Numbered from the stretch's first letter, positions 7,852 to 17,263 are shown. The stretch is 64,000 nt of DNA from Acidobacteriota bacterium (GCA_016871195.1 VFZN01000005.1:1-64000), one strand, 5' to 3'. The notes: generated by a model not told the origin, from the sequence alone. Made by a program: numbers and translations.

Positions 7852-9288
7852 TCAGAACTGGAAGTAGATGAAGTCGAGCGAGGCTGTGCTTCGAAACAGC
7901 AGGATGCTGATGAGGATGGCTCCGAGGAAACATCCTTGCAGCACCAGCTGCGGCCAGTCCGGATGCGGTGAGGGATGCCCAGGTGGCACCCCGGGGGACG
8001 ACCGATGCCACTCCATCCAGACCCCCTCCACAAACACCGGGGCCGCCCAGGGCAGCAGCATGAGTATCAGGGTGAGTGCCGCTTGCCGATCAAGCGCAGA
8101 GTCGGCCCAGGGCGACAGCGTGAGGTGTCGCAGCAGCATGGCGGTGTCAGTCTCGCGGAACATGAGCCAGCCGACGTGGGCGAGCAGCACCATACCGACG
8201 ATGCGGAATGGTACGAGCAGCGGAACGGCAGACGGAGGGGGTGAGGGTAGCCAGCGGCCGGCCAGGCGACTGAGCACCAGCAGCAGCCCGTGATAGCCAC
8301 CCCACATCACAAAGTTCCAGGAGGCGCCGTGCCACAGACCTGACAGCAGGAAGGTCAGCAGCAGGTGACCGAGTTCCCGCGGCAGCCCCCGTCGTGAGCC
8401 CCCGAGCGGGATGTAGACATAGTCACGGAACCAGGTGGACAGGGAAATGTGCCATCGCCTCCAGAAGTCGCGTGGCCCGAGGGCGAAGTAGGGCTGGTCG
8501 AAGTTGACCATCAGGTCGAATCCCAGCCACCGGGCGGTGCCCCTGGCGATGTCGCTGTAGGCCGAGAAGTCCGCGTAGATCTGCAGGCCGAAGGCAAAGA
8601 CGCCGGCCCAGAGCAGGGCGAACCCCGGGGCCTCGACGCTGAACACCTTGTTGGCGATGACGCCGGCCGAGTCGGCGACGACCAGCTTCTTGAAATAGCC
8701 CCACGCCATGAGCAGGAGGCCGGTCCTGGCCGCGTCCAGCGAGAACGTGCGCCTGGCCTCGACCTGCGGCAGCAGGGCCGAGGCCCGCTCGATCGGTCCG
8801 GCCACCAGCTGCGGGAACAGGGCGACGAAGGTGGCCACGTCCACCAGCGACTGCCGGGCGCGCAGACGACCACGGTAGACATCGATGGTGTAGCTCAGGG
8901 CCTGGAACGTGAAAAACGAGATCCCGACGGGCAACAGCACCGTGATGGAGGGAATCGTCGATGCCAGACCGAGGGATGCGAGGATGGGGCTGAGGTTAGC
9001 GGCGAAGAAATTGAAGTACTTGAAAAAGCCCAGCATGCCCATGTTGGTGCCGATGCTGAGCCCGAGATACCAGCGGCGGTGTGTCGGGGCCGATTCCATG
9101 CGGCGAGCGGCCCACCAGTCGACGAGGGTTGAGAAGGCGATGAGACCGAGAAACCAGGGATGGATGTAGCCGTAGAAGAAGTAGCTCGTCACCAGCAGCC
9201 AGCGGTTCTGCCAGCGGTGGGGTAGGGCCCAGTAGACTGCGACCGTGACGACAAAAAAAACGAGGAAGTCGAGGCTGTGAAAAATCAC
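7852..9288 (-). CDS. MBOAT-family membrane O-acyltransferase (AlgI-like)
   Basis: This 478-residue protein with about 10-11 membrane helices starts MIFHSLDFLVFF, as AlgI/PatA-like MBOAT proteins do. Diagnostic motifs include YFNFF, FPQLVAGPI, the DFWRRWHISLSTWFRDYVYIP stretch (split here as DFWRRWHISLS and TWFRDYVYIPLGG) and the putative catalytic His in SGLWHGASWNF. It would transfer acyl groups (commonly acetyl) across the inner membrane to an extracytoplasmic polysaccharide. It starts 4 nt inside the upstream SGNH-like gene, so the two are translationally coupled and probably work as an acyl-transfer pair. Confidence 0.9.
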   Translation of the reverse strand: MIFHSLDFLVFFVVTVAVYWALPHRWQNRWLLVTSYFFYGYIHPWFLGLIAFSTLVDWWAARRMESAPTHRRWYLGLSIGTNMGMLGFFKYFNFFAANLSPILASLGLASTIPSITVLLPVGISFFTFQALSYTIDVYRGRLRARQSLVDVATFVALFPQLVAGPIERASALLPQVEARRTFSLDAARTGLLLMAWGYFKKLVVADSAGVIANKVFSVEAPGFALLWAGVFAFGLQIYADFSAYSDIARGTARWLGFDLMVNFDQPYFALGPRDFWRRWHISLSTWFRDYVYIPLGGSRRGLPRELGHLLLTFLLSGLWHGASWNFVMWGGYHGLLLVLSRLAGRWLPSPPPSAVPLLVPFRIVGMVLLAHVGWLMFRETDTAMLLRHLTLSPWADSALDRQAALTLILMLLPWAAPVFVEGVWMEWHRSSPGVPPGHPSPHPDWPQLVLQGCFLGAILISILLFRSTASLDFIYFQF

Positions 9289-10355
9289 CGGAACACATCC
9301 GCCAGTTTCTGTGCAAACAGTTCCGTGTACCGCTGGCGATGGCGACCAGCCATGTGGTCTCCGTCCGTGTACCAGTCGAGGGGATAGTCCGGGTCCCCGG
9401 TGTCATCGTGGAACAGGGCGCCGCTGCGTTCCACGTAGGTCCGCAGGTCGGCCACATACCGTTGCAGGATGGTGGACTGCGGCGGGGGGCCGTCTGGCCC
9501 CGGGCGTCGCTGGACCCGCACCAGGCACAGCGTGACACCGTTGGCGCGCGCCAGTGCGATGAAATCGGGCAGGATCGAGCGCGGCAGCATGCGGTGGAAG
9601 TCTCCCAGTTCCCCGTCGCCGGACGCGATGTCGGCCGCCAGCGCGGGCCGCAGTTTGTCGAGGGCAAAGATGGTGTTCAGGTGCGATTGGAGCGTCTCGG
9701 CGTGTGCCGGACCGGCCAGCAGGCGGGGCGGCCACCGGCGCAGCGCCTGGTCGGCCGCCTCACGCACGGGCCGATAGCCATAGACGGCATCCAGGGCCCG
9801 AGGGACCCGGTACCATGTGCCCTCCAGACGCCTCGCCACCGCGCGGTCCAGTTCGGGTTCAATGGGACCGGCCACCGTGTCGACCGACCAGCGGAATTGG
9901 TCGTCCAGGCGGAACATCACGTCGGTCATGTTGAAGTCGCGGAAGAAGACGAACACCACCTTGGGCCGAACATTGGCTCCGAGCACGACGTTTTTCAGGG
10001 CCAGATACCAGTAGGCGGGACCGGTACCTGGCTGCATGACCCACCACGCCTGCTGCTTGATGACGTAGGACAGGTGTCGCGGGTCGATGCGCGACCCCAG
10101 CATCGAGTCGCCGATCAGCACGTACTTCGGCTGAATGCGGCGAATGTCCTCTCGGAAGGTCGGATCGAACGCGCGCCGGGCATAGGTCGCGCCGAGTGAC
10201 GGCAGGTAGCTCGGCGTCGCATCGGCGGTCAGGGTTGCCGCCACCGGCCTGAGCAGCAGTGGGAGGCAGAGTGCGAGGCACGGCAGCAGCGCCAGCGCCC
10301 AGGGACGCGGGGGGCGTCCGGACGGATTAACCGGTGATGACACAGCAGAGGACAT
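9285..10355 (-). CDS. SGNH/AlgX-AlgJ-like acetyltransferase partner of MBOAT
   Basis: This 356-residue protein has one N-terminal membrane anchor (ALALLPCLALCLPLLL) and an extracytoplasmic domain. It carries a GDS block (LIGDSMLGSRID) and a C-terminal Asp-His pair (DGDHMAGRHRQRYTELF), the layout of SGNH-type acyltransferases that pair with MBOAT proteins. The ATGA overlap with the MBOAT gene supports joint function in O-acylating a surface glycan. The glycan is unknown; no polysaccharide synthesis genes lie nearby. Confidence 0.75.
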   Translation of the reverse strand: MSSAVSSPVNPSGRPPRPWALALLPCLALCLPLLLRPVAATLTADATPSYLPSLGATYARRAFDPTFREDIRRIQPKYVLIGDSMLGSRIDPRHLSYVIKQQAWWVMQPGTGPAYWYLALKNVVLGANVRPKVVFVFFRDFNMTDVMFRLDDQFRWSVDTVAGPIEPELDRAVARRLEGTWYRVPRALDAVYGYRPVREAADQALRRWPPRLLAGPAHAETLQSHLNTIFALDKLRPALAADIASGDGELGDFHRMLPRSILPDFIALARANGVTLCLVRVQRRPGPDGPPPQSTILQRYVADLRTYVERSGALFHDDTGDPDYPLDWYTDGDHMAGRHRQRYTELFAQKLADVFR

Positions 10356-10524
10356 GGACGGGCGCCGATTTTACTCTCAGCAGACTCTCTGCGTCGCCCC
10401 GGATGGGCTGCGGCCGCTGCCCAGCCGATGCCACCGATATACGTGACTCGCGACGTGTATGCCGCCGTCCGGGGTTACGCCAGTGTCACGCTCTCGGAGT
10501 ACCTTACGACGTGGAGCGACTGAC

Positions 10525-11364
10525 ATGAGCGTGATTCCCATCAAGGATGTGGTGCGTGAGAAGTACGGCGCAGCGGCGCTGCGTGTGGCGGCCGGGCAGG
10601 GCAATGCCTGCTGCGGTGGCGCGGCGTTTGACGGTCAGTGCGATCCGATCACGACTGACCTCTATTCGGCCGAGCAGGCCGACCAGATTCCAGACGCCGC
10701 CATGCGCGCGTCGCTCGGCTGCGGCAATCCGACCGCGCTGGCGGAGCTGTCACCCGGAGAGACCGTGCTCGACCTCGGCTCGGGCGGCGGCATCGACGTG
10801 CTGCTGTCGGCGCGCCGGGTGGGGCCCACCGGGTTCGCGTACGGCCTCGACATGACCGACGAAATGCTGGCGCTCGCCGAGGAAAATCGTGCGAAGAGCG
10901 GCCTCACGAACGTGCGCTTCCTCAAGGGAGACATCGAGCACATTCCACTGCCAGATGCCAGCGTGGATGTCATCATCTCGAACTGCGTCATCAACCTGGC
11001 GGCCGACAAGGACCGCGTGCTGCGCGAGGCCTTCCGCGTGCTCAAGCCCGGCGGTCGCTTCGCGGTCTCTGACGTCGTTGTCACGGGGGAGGTGCCCGAG
11101 GCCATCCGCCGCAGCATGGAGTTGTGGGTGGGCTGCATCGCCGGCGCCCTGCAGGACACGCAGTACCAGGAGGCCCTGGACCGGGCCGGTTTCGAGGACA
11201 TCGACATCGAGCCGACCCGGGTCTACTCGGTAGAGGATGCCCGCGCGTTCCTCACCGCTGAGGGGCTCGATGCGGCGGCGCTGGCCACGGCGGTGGACGG
11301 TAGCTTCATGAGTGCCTTCATCCGGGCGCTTAAGCCGGCCGAGCGAACCGGCGCGGGGGCCTGA
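10525..11364 (+). CDS. arsM: Arsenite S-adenosylmethionine methyltransferase ArsM
   Basis: This 279-residue cytosolic enzyme would methylate As(III) to methylated and volatile arsenicals using SAM. A Rossmann methyltransferase core carries the SAM motif VLDLGSGGG (residues 81-89). The three arsenic-binding cysteines of the family appear as C66 (SLGCGNP), C154 (SNCVINL) and C204 (WVGCIAG). Extra N-terminal cysteines C29, C30 and C39 are also typical. Start 10525 follows GTGGAG; an in-frame ATG 66 nt further upstream gives no family-like sequence. arsC follows after 2 nt. No arsR, efflux pump or arsenical transporter is present in the window. Confidence 0.93.
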   Translation: MSVIPIKDVVREKYGAAALRVAAGQGNACCGGAAFDGQCDPITTDLYSAEQADQIPDAAMRASLGCGNPTALAELSPGETVLDLGSGGGIDVLLSARRVGPTGFAYGLDMTDEMLALAEENRAKSGLTNVRFLKGDIEHIPLPDASVDVIISNCVINLAADKDRVLREAFRVLKPGGRFAVSDVVVTGEVPEAIRRSMELWVGCIAGALQDTQYQEALDRAGFEDIDIEPTRVYSVEDARAFLTAEGLDAAALATAVDGSFMSAFIRALKPAERTGAGA

Positions 11365-11366
11365 GC

Positions 11367-11795
11367 GTGACCGGTGCCAACGATGCGCCGCGGATACGCG
11401 TGCTGGTGCTGTGCACGGGCAACTCGGCCCGCAGCCAGATGGCCGAAGGGTTGCTGCGGCACGACCACGGTGCGCGCCTGACGGTCGAGAGCGCCGGCAC
11501 CCGTCCCAGCCTGGTGCGACCCGAAGCGATTGCGGTGATGCGGGAACTGGGCATCGACATCAGCGGCCACCGGTCCAAGTCACTGGACGAGTTTCTCGGG
11601 CAGTCGTTCGACATCGTGCTGACCGTCTGTGACGATGCCCGGGAGGCATGCCCGGTGTTTCCGGGCGGCGGGCGTCGCGTGCACCGCGCGTTCGAGGACC
11701 CGGCCGCCGTGCAGGGCGCGGAGGCCGTGCGGATCGAGGCGTTCCGGCGCGTCCGAGACGACCTGCGACGGTATTTCGACGGCTGGACGCGGTAA
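11367..11795 (+). CDS. arsC: Arsenate reductase ArsC, LMW-phosphatase/thioredoxin type
   Basis: This 142-residue protein reduces As(V) to As(III), feeding ArsM. The phosphatase P-loop CTGNSARS begins at C16. The redox relay cysteines are C88 (TVCDDAREACP) and C95, as in the thioredoxin-coupled pI258-type enzymes, and FEDP supplies the catalytic Asp. The start codon is GTG, 2 nt after the arsM stop, so the two genes form an operon. The sequence has no fused permease domain. Confidence 0.9.
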   Translation: MTGANDAPRIRVLVLCTGNSARSQMAEGLLRHDHGARLTVESAGTRPSLVRPEAIAVMRELGIDISGHRSKSLDEFLGQSFDIVLTVCDDAREACPVFPGGGRRVHRAFEDPAAVQGAEAVRIEAFRRVRDDLRRYFDGWTR

Positions 11796-11807
11796 CATCT
11801 CGGGGTT

Positions 11808-13457
11808 GTGAACGTTCGCCTGTGGCAGCGCCCGTGGGGACGCGCGCTGGTGCTGCTGTCTGCCTTCTGGGCCATCACCGTGGCAATGGCAGCGCCCTGG
11901 ACCCTGCATCCGGCCACTCGTCTGGTGGCCAATCATCCCGATGTGCACCTGTTTGTATGGACCCTCGCGTGGGATGCCCATGCGTTCGTCACGCAGCCGC
12001 TGCGGATCTTCGACGCCAATACGTTCTTTCCCTTCGGCAATTCGCTGGCGTACTCGGAGAACCTGATCGGGTCGGCCCTGCTGTCGGCCCCGGTGCAGTG
12101 GCTCACGGGCAACGCGGTGCTGGCCCTCAACCTGGTGTCGATGCTGACGGTGGTGCTCTCGGGGGCCGGTGCCTACCGCCTCGGCCGGGCCCTCGGCCTG
12201 TCGCGGGCCGCGAGTGTGGTCGCGGGGGTCGCTTTCGCGTTTGCGCCGCCGAGGTTCGTGCGCATGGGGCAGCTGCACCTGACGGCCATCCAGTGGATTC
12301 CGTTTGCGCTGGCGTCGCTGCTCGACTACCTGAACCACGGTCGCCGGCGCGATGTGCTGCTGGCGGTCGCGTTCGCGACGCTCGAGGCGCTGTCGAGCGG
12401 GCACGGCGCCGTTTTCCTGCTCGTGGCGGTGGTGCTGCTGCTGGCGTATCGCCTGATCGTGCGCGAGCCCCTGAGAGTGGCACAGTGGATCCCCGATCTG
12501 GGGGCCCCGGGCGTGCTGCTGCTGGCACCGGCGGTGCTGGTGTTCGTGCCCTACCTGCGGGCCCAGCGGGAGGTCGGTCTGGCGCGCAGCCTCGAGAACT
12601 GGGAGGCGCATCTCGACAGCTTCCTGGCGTCAACGTCCTACCTGCACCAGTGGCTGCTGTCGCTGGCCACCACGCATGACTTCACGCGTGATGCGACCGC
12701 GTGGCTCTTCCCTGGCTATCTGCCCCTGGTGCTGGCCGGCGTGGCCCTGCTGAGGCCCGTGCGTGACCGGGCACCGTTCTACTTTCTGGCGCTGACCGTG
12801 GTCTCGGTCCTGATGATGACGGGCGGACCGTTGAGCCTGTGGCCGCACCTGTATGCGCTGCCGGGATTCAGCTTCATCCGCGTGCCGTCGCGCTTCGGAC
12901 TTCTCGCGATGCTGGGGGTGGCCATGCTTGCCGGGATCGGCCTGCAGCGGCTGGTGGAGGGGCGTGCTCCGAGACGCACCTGGGCCGCGGCGCTGGCCGT
13001 CAGCGGCCTGATGCTCGGCGAGTTTGCGTCACCCCCGACGCCCGGGGCGGACTTCACCGTGCACGCCGAGCCCATCGACCGCTGGGTGAACACTCTGCCG
13101 GCCGGAGCGTCGCTGGCCGAGGTGCCGGTGCCGAGCCCGGGCAATGCCGGCGCGTTCGAGCGGCAGCAGACCACAGCCATGCTGCACTCGATGGCGCACT
13201 GGCGACCAATTGTGCAGGGATACAGCGGCATCCGACCGCTACTGCAACTCGAGATCCTGACAGCGCTGACGGCGTTTCCCGACGAGCTCAGCCTGCACCT
13301 GCTCACTCAGGCCCAGGTCGACTACGTGCTCGTACATGCCGACCAGTATCCCGACGGCCGATGGCCCGCGGTGCTGGCGCGCATTGAGGCCGAGCCCCGT
13401 CTGCGACTCGTGCATGTCGAGGGCGAGGGGCGCATCTACCAGCTGCTGCCGCCTTGA
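11808..13457 (+). CDS. Polytopic membrane protein, GT-C glycosyltransferase-like
   Basis: This 549-residue protein has about 10-11 membrane helices and a C-terminal soluble part of about 120 residues. An acidic motif in the first extracytoplasmic loop (ANHPDVHLF) and a later loop with FDANTFFPFGNSLAYSEN resemble GT-C superfamily (PMT/ArnT-like) proteins, which use polyprenyl-phosphate sugars. No exact family could be assigned. It begins with GTG 12 nt after arsC and may be cotranscribed, although a functional link to arsenic is doubtful. It is convergent with the ABC-F gene, 17 nt away. Confidence 0.65.
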   Translation: MNVRLWQRPWGRALVLLSAFWAITVAMAAPWTLHPATRLVANHPDVHLFVWTLAWDAHAFVTQPLRIFDANTFFPFGNSLAYSENLIGSALLSAPVQWLTGNAVLALNLVSMLTVVLSGAGAYRLGRALGLSRAASVVAGVAFAFAPPRFVRMGQLHLTAIQWIPFALASLLDYLNHGRRRDVLLAVAFATLEALSSGHGAVFLLVAVVLLLAYRLIVREPLRVAQWIPDLGAPGVLLLAPAVLVFVPYLRAQREVGLARSLENWEAHLDSFLASTSYLHQWLLSLATTHDFTRDATAWLFPGYLPLVLAGVALLRPVRDRAPFYFLALTVVSVLMMTGGPLSLWPHLYALPGFSFIRVPSRFGLLAMLGVAMLAGIGLQRLVEGRAPRRTWAAALAVSGLMLGEFASPPTPGADFTVHAEPIDRWVNTLPAGASLAEVPVPSPGNAGAFERQQTTAMLHSMAHWRPIVQGYSGIRPLLQLEILTALTAFPDELSLHLLTQAQVDYVLVHADQYPDGRWPAVLARIEAEPRLRLVHVEGEGRIYQLLPP

Positions 13458-13474
13458 CGCGCAGGGCCGGCCTG

Positions 13475-15073
13475 TCAGTGCCGCGCGGATTCGAACTCTT
13501 CGAAGGTGCCCTTGAAGTCGGTGATGGCACCCTGTTCGAACGACCACACGCGCGTACCGACTTCTTCCATCAGGTCCTGATCGTGCGTCACGAGCAGCAC
13601 CGTGCCCTCGAACTTCTGCAGCGCGATATTCAGGGCATTGATCGACTCGAGGTCGAGGTGGTTGGTGGGTTCGTCGAGAATCAGCACGTTCGGTTTCAGC
13701 AGCATGATGCGGCAGAAGAGCAGGCGAGCCGTTTCGCCGCCCGACAGGGCGTGCGTGGGCTTGAGCCCCTCTTCGCCGGTGAACAGCATCTGCCCGAGCA
13801 GGCCGTGAATGTCCTGCCGCGAGGCATCCGGGTCGAACCGGTGCAGCCACTCGACGGCGGTGGTGCCCTTCTCGATGAGGCCCGTCTGATCCTGCGGGAA
13901 GTAACCGATCGACACCTCGTGGCCCCACTTGACCGTGCCGGCATCGATGTCGCCGGGCGTTGGTATCATGCCCGGGGCGTCGCTCATGAGCACCTTGAGG
14001 AGCGTGGTTTTTCCCTGGCCGTTGCGGCCGGCCAGCACAATCTTCTCGCCGCGCTGCACCATGCCGTCGAAGCCGCGGATGACCTCATGGTCGCCGTAGG
14101 CCTTCTGCAACCCCTTGAACTCGAGCACGTTGCGCCCCGACGGGCGCAGCTGGTTAAAGCGGATGTAGGGGCGCTGGATGTTCGATCGCGCCAGGTCGGT
14201 CGTCTGCAGGCGCTCGACTTCCTTCCGGCGTGACTGCACTTGACTCGATCGGGTTCCGGCGGAAAAGCGCTGGATGAAGTCCTGCAGCTGCGCGATCTTC
14301 TTGGCGCGCTGCGCGTTCTCGGCTTCGACGCGCGACCGAATCTGTGTCTTGGCCATCACCATCTCGTCGTAGCCGCCCGTGTAGGTGATGATCGTCTGAT
14401 AGTCGATGTCAGCCGAGTGCGTGCAGACCGCATTCAGGAAATGCCGGTCGTGCGAAATGACAATGAGCGTTCCGTCGTAGCGGTTGAGAAACTCGATGAG
14501 CCAGTGAATCGAGTCGAGGTCGAGGTGGTTCGTCGGTTCGTCGAGGAGCAGCGCCTCGGGGTGGCCGAAGAGGGCCTGCGCCAGCAGCACACGCACCTTC
14601 TGGCCGCCCTGCAGTTCGCCCATCGTGCGCGTATGCAGTTCGTCGGGAATGTCGAGGCCCTGCAGCAGGATGGCCGCATCGCTCTCGGCCGAGTACCCAT
14701 CTTCCTCGCCGACGACGCCCTCGAGCTCGCCCAGGCGCATGCCGTCCTCGTGCGTCATGTCGGCCTTGGCGTACAGCACCTCGCGCTCCTCGAGTGCCTT
14801 CCAAAGGCGGGCATTGCCCATGATGACCGTGTCGATGACACGGAAGGCATCGAACGCGAACTGATCCTGACGCAGCACGCCGAGCTTGGCCGGGCGGACG
14901 ACCGTGCCCTTCTGCGGATCGAGCTCGCCAGTGAGCAGCTTCATGAACGTCGACTTGCCGGCCCCGTTCGGACCGGTCAGGCCATAGCGACGCTGCGGCA
15001 GGAAGGCGGTCGTCACCTCGTCGAAGAGCACCTTCGACCCGTAACGCATCGAAACATCAGAGACGGAAATCAT
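13475..15073 (-). CDS. ybiT: ABC-F family ATPase (YbiT-like)
   Basis: This 532-residue soluble protein has two ABC ATPase domains and no membrane segments, the build of ABC-F ribosome-associated translation factors. The first domain has Walker A GPNGAGKST (about residues 34-42), a degenerate signature GELQGGQKV and Walker B LLLDEPTNHLDLD. The second has GRNGQGKTT, LSGGETARL and LILDEPTNHLDLE. The linker contains the charged interdomain (P-site) helices (RSRVEAENAQRAKKIAQLQ). The degenerate first signature and the length point to the YbiT subgroup rather than Uup or EttA. Resistance-type ABC-F function is not indicated. Confidence 0.87.
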   Translation of the reverse strand: MISVSDVSMRYGSKVLFDEVTTAFLPQRRYGLTGPNGAGKSTFMKLLTGELDPQKGTVVRPAKLGVLRQDQFAFDAFRVIDTVIMGNARLWKALEEREVLYAKADMTHEDGMRLGELEGVVGEEDGYSAESDAAILLQGLDIPDELHTRTMGELQGGQKVRVLLAQALFGHPEALLLDEPTNHLDLDSIHWLIEFLNRYDGTLIVISHDRHFLNAVCTHSADIDYQTIITYTGGYDEMVMAKTQIRSRVEAENAQRAKKIAQLQDFIQRFSAGTRSSQVQSRRKEVERLQTTDLARSNIQRPYIRFNQLRPSGRNVLEFKGLQKAYGDHEVIRGFDGMVQRGEKIVLAGRNGQGKTTLLKVLMSDAPGMIPTPGDIDAGTVKWGHEVSIGYFPQDQTGLIEKGTTAVEWLHRFDPDASRQDIHGLLGQMLFTGEEGLKPTHALSGGETARLLFCRIMLLKPNVLILDEPTNHLDLESINALNIALQKFEGTVLLVTHDQDLMEEVGTRVWSFEQGAITDFKGTFEEFESARH

Positions 15074-15136
15074 TCAGCAGGCTCGCGGAAGGGGAAGAAC
15101 AGCCGATGATCGTAGCACAGCCGATACCTGAAACCG

Positions 15137-15175
15137 GCGCGGTGAACGCCCCGGGAGACGGGGTATTCACCGCGC
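15137..15175 (-). terminator. Strong hairpin downstream of the M13 peptidase gene
   Basis: GCGCGGTGAA and TTCACCGCGC form a perfect 10-bp stem, extended by GCCCC/GGGGT pairs across a small loop. It lies 20 nt past the stop of the minus-strand M13 gene and upstream of the ABC-F gene. A few T residues follow on the minus strand. It probably ends M13 transcription. Confidence 0.6.
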
Positions 15176-15194
15176 GTGCAGGGCGCGCCCGACG

Positions 15195-17237
15195 CTACCA
15201 GATGCGGGCGCGCTGGTCGGCCGGCAGGAAGAGCGTGTCGCCCTCCTTGACCTCGAAGGCCGTATAGAACGCCGGCGCGTTGCGCAGCGGCACATTGCCG
15301 CGGAACTGCGCCGGGGCGTGCGGGTCGGTCATCACCTGCTGACGCAGGCTGTCGTCGCGCATCTTCGTGCGCCACACCTGCGCCCAGCCCATGAAGAACC
15401 GCTGGGGGCCTGACAGCCCGTCGAGTGTCGGTGCCGGCTTGCCAGCGAGGGCGAGTTCGTAGGCGCGATAGCTGATGATGAGGCCCGTTAGGTCGGCGAG
15501 ATTTTCGCCAAGCGTCAGTTCACCATTGACCTTGAGGCCGGGCAGCGCCTCGAGGGCGTTGTACTGGTCGACCACCATCTGCGCACGCTTCTTGTAGTCG
15601 GCGGCATCGTCGGCCGTCCACCAGTCGCGCAGGGCGCCGGTGGCGTCATAGTTGCGGCCCTGATCGTCGAAGCCGTGGCCCATCTCGTGACCGATGACCG
15701 CGCCGATGCCGCCGTAGTTGACCGCGTCGTCAGCCGCCATGTTGAAGAACGGCGGCTGCAGAATGGCGGCAGGGAAGACGATCTCGTTGCGAATCGGGTT
15801 GTAGTAGGCGTTGACCGTCTGCGGCGTCATGCCCCAGTCTTCGGGGTCGACGGGCTTGCCCACCTTGGCCAGTTCAAACTCCGATTGTGCCCGTGCGGCG
15901 CGCTGCAGGTTGCCCACGAGATCGTCACGCGAGACCTCGACCTTCGAGTAATCGCGCCACTTGTTCGGATAGCCGACCTTGGGCGCGAAGCGGGCCAGCT
16001 TCTCCTGCGCCTGCTTCTTCGTGTCGGCGCTCATCCACTCGAGCTGGTCGATGCTCTGGCGATAGGCGGCGCGCAGGTTTTCGACGAGCTGCTGCATGCG
16101 GGCACGGGCTTCGGGCTTGAAGTGCTTGTCGACATAGAGCTGGCCGACCATCTCGCCGAGGTTGCCGTTGAGGGTGCTGACGGCGCGCTTCCAGCGATCC
16201 TGCTGCACCTGCACGCCGCGCAGCGTCTTGCTGTAGAACTCAAAGTCGGCGTCGGCGTAGGCCTTGCTCAGGTAGGGGGCATAGCTGTTGATGAGCGAGG
16301 CCTTGAGGTAGGGCTTCCACTGCGACACCGGCATCTGCGCGTACATCGCCGCAAAGCCCTTCAGATAACTCGGCTGGCTGACGACGATGTTGGAGGCCCC
16401 GGCGAGTCCGAGCGCATCGAGCCAGGGCGCCCAGTCGAAGCCGGGAAACTGCGTTGCGAGGTCGGCGGTGGCGACCTTGTTGTAGGTCTTCACCGCATCG
16501 CGGTTCTCGACATTGGTCCAGTGCAGGCGTGCGAGCTTTGTCTCGAGGGCAATGATGTCGGCGGCCGTCACCTCGGGCGACGGCTGAGCCGCCTGCGTCA
16601 GGATGGTTGTCAGGAAGGTCTTGTACTTCTCGCGATACTCCTTGAGCTTGGCGTCGTCCTTCAGGTAGTAATCGCGGTCGGGCAGGCCGAGTCCCGACTG
16701 GAAGAGATAGAAAATCGAAATGTTGGGCTCGGCGGCATCGCCTTCCACATACCCGACGATGGGGTTGCTGATGTTGAGTTTGAGGGCATCAGCGAAATAG
16801 CGGGCGAGATCGGCCTTGGTCTCGAGGGCATCGATGGCGTTCATCTGGGCCGTGAGCGGAACCAGCCCCCGCGACTCGACCGTGGCCTCATCCATGAAGC
16901 TGTTGTAGAAGTCGCCAATCTTCTGCGCATCGCTGCCCGGCGCACGGTCGGTGGCCTTCGCGGCGTCCTCGGCGATGACACGCAGGTCTTCGCGGGTCTT
17001 TTCCGCGAGCATGTCGAACGCACCCCATGCAGCGCGGTCGGCGGGAATCTCCGTGGTGGAGAGCCAGCCGCCGTTCACGTGGTGGAACAGGTCGTCCTGA
17101 GGGCGGATGGCCTTGTCGGCAGTGGTCAGATCAATCCCCGACACCGGTGCCGGCGGCGGAGCCGCGGGAGGCGTCGACGAACAGGCCGCCATCAGTCCCG
17201 AGGCGGCAGCAAAGAACGCGAGGGTGACAGTGCGCAT
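15195..17237 (-). CDS. M13-family (neprilysin/PepO-like) metallopeptidase, lipoprotein
   Basis: This 680-residue zinc endopeptidase has an N-terminal lipobox, GLMAAC with Cys19, so it is probably anchored in a membrane on the periplasmic side. The zinc motif HEMGH lies at residues 517-521, followed downstream by GENLADLTG (third ligand Glu and structural Asp). The substrate-binding NAYYN motif and an RARIW end match M13 peptidases, and the length is normal. The start lies only 26 nt from the divergent MBL-fold gene, so the two promoters must overlap. The likely role is degradation of small peptides. Confidence 0.92.
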   Translation of the reverse strand: MRTVTLAFFAAASGLMAACSSTPPAAPPPAPVSGIDLTTADKAIRPQDDLFHHVNGGWLSTTEIPADRAAWGAFDMLAEKTREDLRVIAEDAAKATDRAPGSDAQKIGDFYNSFMDEATVESRGLVPLTAQMNAIDALETKADLARYFADALKLNISNPIVGYVEGDAAEPNISIFYLFQSGLGLPDRDYYLKDDAKLKEYREKYKTFLTTILTQAAQPSPEVTAADIIALETKLARLHWTNVENRDAVKTYNKVATADLATQFPGFDWAPWLDALGLAGASNIVVSQPSYLKGFAAMYAQMPVSQWKPYLKASLINSYAPYLSKAYADADFEFYSKTLRGVQVQQDRWKRAVSTLNGNLGEMVGQLYVDKHFKPEARARMQQLVENLRAAYRQSIDQLEWMSADTKKQAQEKLARFAPKVGYPNKWRDYSKVEVSRDDLVGNLQRAARAQSEFELAKVGKPVDPEDWGMTPQTVNAYYNPIRNEIVFPAAILQPPFFNMAADDAVNYGGIGAVIGHEMGHGFDDQGRNYDATGALRDWWTADDAADYKKRAQMVVDQYNALEALPGLKVNGELTLGENLADLTGLIISYRAYELALAGKPAPTLDGLSGPQRFFMGWAQVWRTKMRDDSLRQQVMTDPHAPAQFRGNVPLRNAPAFYTAFEVKEGDTLFLPADQRARIW

Positions 17238-17263
17238 AGAAATTCATCATATACAGTGAAGGG

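Noticed and set aside
8449-9132. Open frame on the + strand over the MBOAT gene
   Set aside because: Its residues are a low-complexity Glu/Gly/Gln/Arg mix with no domain, while the minus-strand frame is a clear membrane acyltransferase.
10439-10460. Imperfect inverted repeat ATACGT ... ACGTGTAT before arsM as an ArsR operator
   Set aside because: The arms differ and are short, the sequence does not resemble known ArsR sites, and there is no arsR gene in the window.
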